Source: Gaeumannomyces sp. JS-464 | Lineage: Eukaryota > Ascomycota > Sordariomycetes > Magnaporthales > Magnaporthaceae | NCBI GenBank assembly: GCA_002197995.1 | Contig: NGZR01000003.1 | Coordinates: 5,580,001-5,644,000, forward strand | Length of the DNA stretch: 64,000 nt | Direction: 5' to 3' | Part shown: one piece after another, positions 58,456 to 64,000 of the stretch | How positions within the stretch are numbered: position 1 is the first letter of the stretch | Layout: the number at the start of each line of letters is the position of its first letter | Made by a program: the position numbers and the translations under genes | The notes under the pieces: model-generated | What the model saw: only the letters and a program-made list of their open reading frames with translations | Database searches by the model: none | What the model was told of the DNA's origin: nothing

Positions 58456-61210
58456 CTACCGCCCCTGCCAGACCGGCACCGCCTCTGAGTTCGCCCCCTC
58501 CTTCTCCTCGCCCCCCTGCGCGCCGTTCTCGGCATACAGGGGCAGCCCGCTCCCGCCCTCGCCCTTCTCTATGCGGGCGTAGTAGCCGGCCCGGCGGCTG
58601 CCGATGTTGCCGAAGCTCAGCACCAGCCGGCCGTCGCCCTCGACCCACTCGGCCGACGACTGGTTCGGGTCGCCGGCCGCGCCACGCCGCAGCAGCGACG
58701 TCGCCAGCCGGCCCGCCGACGTCTGGTTGTACATGCCCCGCAGCGCCCGGATGGCGCCGTATCGCTCCACCAGTAGCACCGCCGCTGCCCACACGCTGAC
58801 CACCAGCAGCAGCGCCAGCAGCACGAAGCTCGGCACCGCGTACCGCAGGTCGTAGCGGACCGCGCGGCGGTACGCCATCACGTTGGCGCGTGCCAGCCCG
58901 CCCGCCGACTCGTCGACGACCATCCGTGCCGGCCACCCCACGGGCGCGCGCCGCACCGCCGTCTTTGTACCCACCAGCAGGCTGGCCAGCACATCGGTCA
59001 GGATCAGGCTGGGGATGAGCCCCGCCGTCGTCTCATTGGCTGACAGCCGCGCAAAGCGCTCCACCAGCGGGAACGACTGCCCGCCCGTGTGCTGGGCGGT
59101 GTCGCGGGTTAGGTCGGTGTATAGGTTGGCCACGTTGAGTCCCGGCGCGGTCACGGCGGCCAACGGGTCGAAGCCCTGCCGCTGCCCGAAGGTGACGCCG
59201 GGGCTGACGACGGCCGGCAGCCACAGCTTCTCGGCCCGCATCGAGTAGAAGCTTTCGACCGTCTCGTAGCTGTCGTCGACGATGCCCCAGAGCGGGTCAA
59301 AGGTCATGCGCTGGTTGCCGCTGGTTTCGACGGACCAGAGCGGCTTGGACCGCTCGTCCGGGTAGACCTTATCGGTGATGCTGTCGATGTGCAGGTTGGA
59401 CAACTTCGTGTCGCTGCCGTTGTAGCGAAAGGCGACCGTCTTGATGCTGGCCCGGATGCCGGTCGCGCATACGTAGAAGTTCTTGCGCTTGATGGTGGTA
59501 CCCTTCATAATGTCGCCTACCGGCGTCGTTGTGTCGCCGTCGCCTCCGCTTTGGGGTGCTCGGCCGGGGCTGATCAGGAACCCGCATTCCACCATCGGGT
59601 TCGTGATGTTGGTGGCCCTCCAATCGATCGAGTCGCCCGGCGCGTAAAAGCCCTTGCAAATATTACCTGCGAATGGTCAGCCCGAATACCCTGCGAAAGT
59701 ACGCATACACCCGGTGTCAAGAGGAGCAACGGGAGATAGACGCACTTATTGCCGTCAAGTTCGAGGCAAAGAGCTTCCTCAAGCCGTCGGGGTACCTTGG
59801 TGTGAAGTTGGCGGGAGGCGGGATATCTGTACCCGAGCGATTCGACGAAAGTGGCATCTTGCCGAGCCCTATGAGCCTGCCGAGCCTAATGTTGTCAACG
59901 CCGACATCGCTAAACAATAGATCATTGAAGCGCTTGTCGAGCGAGGAAACACCTGACCCATCTCTGAGCAATATCTTGGGTATCGTCTCAACCGAGGAAG
60001 CGAGAGGGAGAGACACGTTCAAGACTTTAGCCGCGTGGACGTTGTACATTCGGGCGGCTTTGTGGGCGCGTCCGAACAGATCGAGCGTTTGGTTGTCAGT
60101 CCAAGGCGGGGATTCGAGTGCCGTCATGTCCAGGTCCCGGAAGGCGCCCCTATCGATGAGAGTCCATGTCCTGTTGGGCGTGAAGCTCTCCTCGACCATA
60201 TGGGTCACGTACTCTGCGGTCAGATTGGTGTCGGCGCAGCTTGTCACTGGCTCTAGCCAAGTGAGGTCCTCGGTCCAGGTTCCGCCGAAAGCCAGGCCAG
60301 TTGGCACCGTGTGGTTTCGAAACCCAATGCCAGGGTTTTTGTCCGTCACGTCGACGATCAGCCCCTCCTTGATCAGGATGTCGTCCTGCGGGATCAATAG
60401 TTCGATATAACGATAGTCGCCATTGGCTTCGGGCGCGCCGTCGTCAATGAGGTCGACGAACTTGACGGTCCAGCGGCGATACTGGATATCGAACATACCA
60501 GAAAGGGTGTTCCCGGGATCGCTGGTTGCACTGGCAAACATGGTGGTGTAGTTGAGAGGGATTGTCGTGTTGACGAAGGACGAGTTGTCCCTCCTGACGC
60601 TCGAGAGCTTGCCAGGCGTTACATCGATAAAGTCGACGCCTTGGTACTGCCCGGGACAGTTGATCCTGCGGCCAAATTCGCAGTGCCGTGAGAAGGGGAG
60701 GTCCGGCCGCACCGGGGTAATCTTGCCCCAGGAGCTCGGGTCCCGGACGTACTCGAACCGGACCTGCTGCGAGGCTCCGGGGATGATCTCGTCACGCAGC
60801 CCAAGGGGCGCCAGCACGCCGGCGAGGACGAGCAGGGCCGCGCCCAGGGTCATGGCCGAAGAAATGGCCACGATCGTTCGGGAGCGGTGGACAGTGCCGA
60901 CCGAGTCCGCTCGCAGGAGCAGCGGCCATAACGTCGTGGATATGGTTCGGTTGACGGCGGACCTGCCAAGACGCTGGGTGGTTAGTCTCAACGCGAGGCG
61001 AGATTGGATGACGAGACTTTACCATGTCGCTGCGGTATTCTCATGTCCGACCAGTCTGACGAGGATGATGACCAAGGCAAGAGGAAGCCAATATTGGACT
61101 GGCGCGTGCGACGGTTAGCCCTCAAACCATGCAAGTTGAGCATCATTTTCTTTCGTACCCAGCATCACCGCCGCGGCGATGAGACCCGAGACTTCGGCGA
61201 TGGTCAGCAT
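58456..61210 (-). CDS. Large fungal membrane glycoprotein of unknown function (4 exons, 851 aa)
   Basis: Exons: 61210-61159, 61098-61023, 60962-59746, 59666-58456, with introns of 60, 60 and 79 nt. Each intron has GT...AG ends (gtacga, gtaaag, gtgcgt) and a CTAAC/CTGAC branch point, and all phases agree, giving 2556 nt. The start is MLTIAEVSG with A at -3. Without the two upstream exons the long third exon has no ATG near its start. Hydrophobic segments lie at about residues 9-36 and 72-94 (ending in APLGL), then a large ectodomain of some 620 residues with many N-X-S/T sites and several Cys, then a transmembrane helix at about 724-748 and a Gly/Glu-rich tail. It resembles a common family of uncharacterised ascomycete membrane proteins with a TPLGL-like motif; no function is known to me. 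Composition is GC-rich and unlike the flanks, with no RIP damage. Confidence 0.85.
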
Positions 61211-61960
61211 CTTGATTCGGGTTTAGTTAGAGATTAGCTAGAAGAGAAAGACATGGCAGAACGCATTCAGGCGTTCGACAAGAGAGAGACGCGGTCGATA
61301 TCAGGAGAGCAGGCTGTGATGCGGACGGGCCAGGGGATAAGAGGCAGATTTTGATGCCCCGCCTCTCGCCCGGCGAGGCGACCAGCTTCGGGGCTCCGGT
61401 CGCGATCTTTCGCGGAGCGGCGAGCACGGGCAAATTAATCATGCAGATCATTGCGCCCGGGCGCGAGGCTGCCACTGCTGCCAGGATCGGCCTGCTTCGC
61501 GTCATGCAGAGGAGTTGCATCGAACGCTAGGAGACACCTCAATTTCACCAACGCCCAGGGTTTGCTTGGGTCAGATAGCAGGCCACGGCCAACCAGATCA
61601 CCGAACGCCCCTCTACCCCTTTTCAGCTTTCCCACGCCGCCGTCCAGCCGAAAGTGGTGGCGTTTGACCTACTTCGCCCTACAGACATGACGCTAAGGGC
61701 CTGATCGGCCGTAACGCTCGTTACCGTCACGGTCGTTACGGAGGTACAAGAATTGCTGCAGGGGGGCTAAAGTATCGGTAGGGTTACCCCCAGTCAGCGG
61801 CTGTCCGCTAAAAAACAGGGGCTGTGTCAAAAATGGGGGTTTCACCACTATTTTAAAGGGGAGGGGCATAAAGATTGTTATTGGCAAAACATAACATTGA
61901 CAAACCTGTATTTGCACATTAAAATTAGCATAAAATATCACGGAAAAAATGTTTTTTCAA
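61211..61960. other. Upstream region of the membrane protein gene
   Basis: GC-rich to about 61830, then AT-rich. Short frames on both strands (for example minus 61227-61520) show no domain and no convincing intron structure. It probably holds the promoter and 5' UTR of the gene. An imperfect palindrome built on cgtaacg/cgttac words lies near 61710-61740. Confidence 0.45.
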
Positions 61961-61978
61961 CTTCCTTTTAATACCTAG

Positions 61979-62521
61979 GCAACGGAAGCCGACGACGTGC
62001 CTTTTAAAGCTATTCCCGACTCCCAAATAGCCTTCCAGTCGCAAATTTTTAGTATTAAAAAGCCTTCCAATACCCAGCCCAACGAGGGTCCCTCCTGCAA
62101 ACGAAAACGAGGCGGCGAGCCGCGCCGAGTATTATAAACTAGCGAAAAAACCGCCCGGCTAATCAGCTTTTTTATCAACTGCCACCGCAAGGGCATACTT
62201 AAAAGCTCGAAAAAAGCCAACTTTAAAAATGCCTAAAAGCGGGTGCTAGCAAAGACAATCGAGGAATGGCCTGCCTTAAAGCCTTTTTTTACTATTACGA
62301 CGACCGTTAACAAATACGATAACGAACGGAAAAGGTTTATCCTTTGGAAAGCTTGGGTTAGTTTATCGGGTAACTTTTATAATCTGGAAACGGGCGTTTG
62401 CGAGGTTAATAAAAAGGATCCCCGGTGGCAGAACTTTGCGAACGTGCACGGGATACGGAAAGTCGGTTGGATCGCCGCCAGCGTGGCGTTAAAAGAGGTG
62501 GCCTTATATTGGGAGTTGTAA
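61979..62521 (+). pseudogene. Myb/SANT-like domain protein, RIP-damaged
   Basis: One frame is continuous from about 61979 to the TAA at 62519-62521 except for two TAA codons (near 62150 and 62233) that would be CAA before RIP. The first part is polar (EADDVPFKAIPDSQ, CKRKRGGEPRR). The second part reads ARLISFFINCHRKGIL, WPALKPFFTITTTVNKYDNE, ILWKAWVSLSGNFYNLETG and RWQNFANVHG. That pattern (helices, then W-x2-W-x6-SG, then W and a closing helix) matches Myb/SANT-like DNA-binding domains found in fungal transposon-derived and regulatory proteins. The downstream catalytic part, if any, is absent, so it may be a fragment of a transposon or a decayed host gene. Confidence 0.5.
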
Positions 62522-62550
62522 ACGAGAAAGGCGGTAAAAAGAACTATAAT

Positions 62551-62593
62551 TAACCGGCTTTTTAGTAAAAAAAAAAAATTTTGCTAAAAAACC
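62551..62593. repeat. Inverted repeat with A/T loop
   Basis: ggctttttagtaaaa and ttttgctaaaaaacc form a near-perfect hairpin around a short A-rich loop, about 30 bp after the SANT-like frame. It could be a transcript end or the fold-back of a small transposon. Confidence 0.45.
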
Positions 62594-63228
62594 TACGCTT
62601 ATTAATAGCTTAAATTTTTTTAATAAGCATATTAATTTGGATAAAAAAAGCAAGGGAAAAAGGGAAACGAGCGTCGGTATTACAGTGCTGCAGCTAGGTA
62701 TTAGGTTAAACTTTTATTATTGCATAAGGAAAGGAAATCCGCTAGCTTTATAAAAGGGCCGGCGAATTTATGGCTAAATACTGGGAGCTAAGCTCGGTCT
62801 CGTAATAATACCCCCTTTTTAAACCGCAATTGGTTTTTTAACTGCCGATTAATACCACGCTATCCCCCTACTTTGTTTAGTTTTGCCGCGTAACGTCGCT
62901 TTTTTGGCGTGGCGCTGCCGTTTTAGTTATAACACGTCGCGTTATTGCCAGTAATAAAACGCTCCTTCCCGATTTGAAAGTCGCCGCTTTACCTTTTGCT
63001 TTTAGGCGCTTCCACCCGTTGCCTTCCTTTTTTCCCTTTCCTTTCCGTTCCTCCTGGGAAAACTTTTCCCCTTTTTTACGTTTATTGTTAATAGCGCATC
63101 GTTATTTTTTCCTCTTTTTGCTCGCGCGCTTTCGTTTTTTCGCCTGCGTATCGCTATCCTTTCCCATTTCGCCCTGCGGTTTTCGTTTTCGCCGCCGTTA
63201 CGATGGTTTCGATTTAAAGCAAGCCCGG
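62594..63228. other. Unassigned stretch before B7
   Basis: No gene seen. A plus-strand frame at 62974-63240 is Phe/Arg-rich from a pyrimidine-rich tract and crosses into the B7 LTR, so it is not a gene. Confidence 0.4.
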
Positions 63229-63689
63229 TGTTACAATTAGGGGTTTGCTTTTAAGGTAAAGCACTTCGGGGGAGGAAAGGACAATATTGCTGGTTTGGTT
63301 AATAGGGGAACACGTGATTTAAAAGGACAATCTAATTGCTTGCCCCAGGGAATGCCTAGGAGCTAACTTAGGTTAACTAATGCAAAAGCCTTAGTTAAAA
63401 CTATTTAGGACAATAGGAAATCCTTTTTTTTATAACGATTTTGCCTGCTTTACAGCTTTTTTAAATATGTTAGTTATATTTATAACTAACATATTCCCGT
63501 TGGATATGTTAGTTATATTTATAGCTAATATATCCTCGCTGGATATGTTAGCTATATTTATAGCTAACGTATCCTGCGTTTATTACGTGGTGGGTTGCTA
63601 CGTAACCGGGCGCCGGGACGGGTTCCTTTAGCCCTTCCTTTTGTTTTTAGGCCGCCCCGCATCCCCCCTTTGGGAACGCGGTCGTAATA
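63229..63689 (-). repeat. B7 3' LTR (461 bp) with a replaced hairpin array
   Basis: Starts tgttacaatt and ends gtcgtaata. The first 190 bp and the last part follow the B LTR. The centre (63463-63574) is three 39-bp units of a different hairpin: GGATATGTTAGCTATA-TT-TATAGCTAACGTATCC in the last unit (16-bp arms, one mismatch). Confidence 0.88.
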
Positions 63690-64000
63690 TTAGGTTTCCC
63701 CTTTTAAGCTAAATTTTTTTGGCCATCGTTTATCGCCCCGTTTTTTATTAATAGTAAGTACTTTCCTTTTTTACTAATTTCCATCCTTTATATTTAATAA
63801 AATGTTTAGTCGGGTGCAAAAATGAAAACTTACGCGTTTAACCGTTAAATGCGATAACTTTTTTTTCGATTACTCGTATTGCTATTTCCATGCCTTTTTG
63901 TTCCAATTGTAAAACCGACGGCCTTAATTAATGCTTAACGTTTTTTAACAATCACTTTCGCTGTAAAAACTGTGTCCGTTAAAAGCGTTTTTAATGCGAC
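63229..64000 (-). mobile_element. B7: B-type chromovirus, 3' end (cut by window edge)
   Basis: Minus-strand element starting with its 3' LTR, then the polypurine tract complement and the beginning of the antisense ORF region (atgtttagtcgggtgc near 63800). The ends of the LTR and the region next to it match the B family, but the LTR centre differs and the antisense ORF is strongly diverged after its first codons. The rest lies beyond the window. Confidence 0.82.

Noticed and set aside
58085..58582. 165-codon plus-strand frame
   Set aside because: It overlaps the 3' end of the membrane protein gene in antisense, is Ser/Pro/Arg-rich from GC bias, and shows no domain.
58456..60991. Two separate genes in the GC island
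   Set aside because: The two long frames join through a 79-nt intron with matching phase and a CTGAC branch point, and together give one membrane protein with N- and C-terminal membrane segments.
63463..63574. CRISPR-like array
   Set aside because: Units are directly adjacent hairpins with 5-bp linkers and no unique spacers, inside an LTR of a eukaryotic retroelement.

Overview
The window looks like a transposon-filled, AT-rich block of a filamentous ascomycete (Pezizomycotina) chromosome, with one GC-rich gene island near its right end. Three things point this way. Chromodomain-type Ty3/gypsy elements and Fot/pogo DNA transposons dominate. Their proteins are readable but peppered with Q-to-stop, W-to-stop, D-to-N and H-to-Y changes, the C:G to T:A pattern of repeat-induced point mutation (RIP). 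The one intact gene has short GT-AG introns with CTAAC/CTGAC branch points. No species is claimed.

Layout. 1-4.6 kb: pol region of a Ty3/gypsy relic (A0) with an 18-bp minisatellite between RNase H and integrase. 4.6-6.6 kb: unassigned AT-rich DNA. Nest 1 (6.6-25.5 kb): a second Ty3/gypsy relic (A1) is split by a full-length minus-strand chromovirus, B1 (TSD TATAA), whose own 3' LTR is split by a full-length plus-strand copy of the same family, B2 (TSD TAAAG). 25.5-28.1 kb: unassigned DNA with a solo LTR of another family (TSD AAAAC). 28.1-32.2 kb: B3, a 5'-truncated copy. Nest 2 (32.2-57.6 kb): an old minus-strand copy, B4, carries a solo LTR, a pogo element (P2) and another full-length copy (B5); B5 carries a pogo element (P1), and P1 carries B6, the best preserved copy. 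58.1-61.9 kb: GC-rich island with a four-exon gene on the minus strand for an 851-aa membrane glycoprotein of unknown function. 62.0-62.5 kb: RIP-damaged Myb/SANT-like ORF. 63.2 kb to the end: 3' LTR and 3' end of another minus-strand B-type element (B7).

The B family is the most interesting content. Its order is LTR - gag - a long unrecognised Cys/His-containing linker - protease - RT - RNase H - integrase - chromodomain - one or two antisense tRNA-like modules - a 522-nt antisense ORF - polypurine tract - LTR. The antisense ORF has exactly the same length in all four full-length copies, and most of its stops in one copy are Gln codons in another. The second tRNA-like module behaves as a SINE insertion: it is flanked by a direct repeat at the end of pol and is absent from B5. 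The LTRs hold a tandem array of about 39-bp hairpin units (2, 3 or 4 units in different copies). In B7 this array is replaced by an unrelated hairpin sequence with the same period.

How the parts fit: the elements are inserted into one another, and none keeps an intact coding sequence. The GC island is the only part that reads as a functional gene. All assignments come from reading the sequence; no database search was run.
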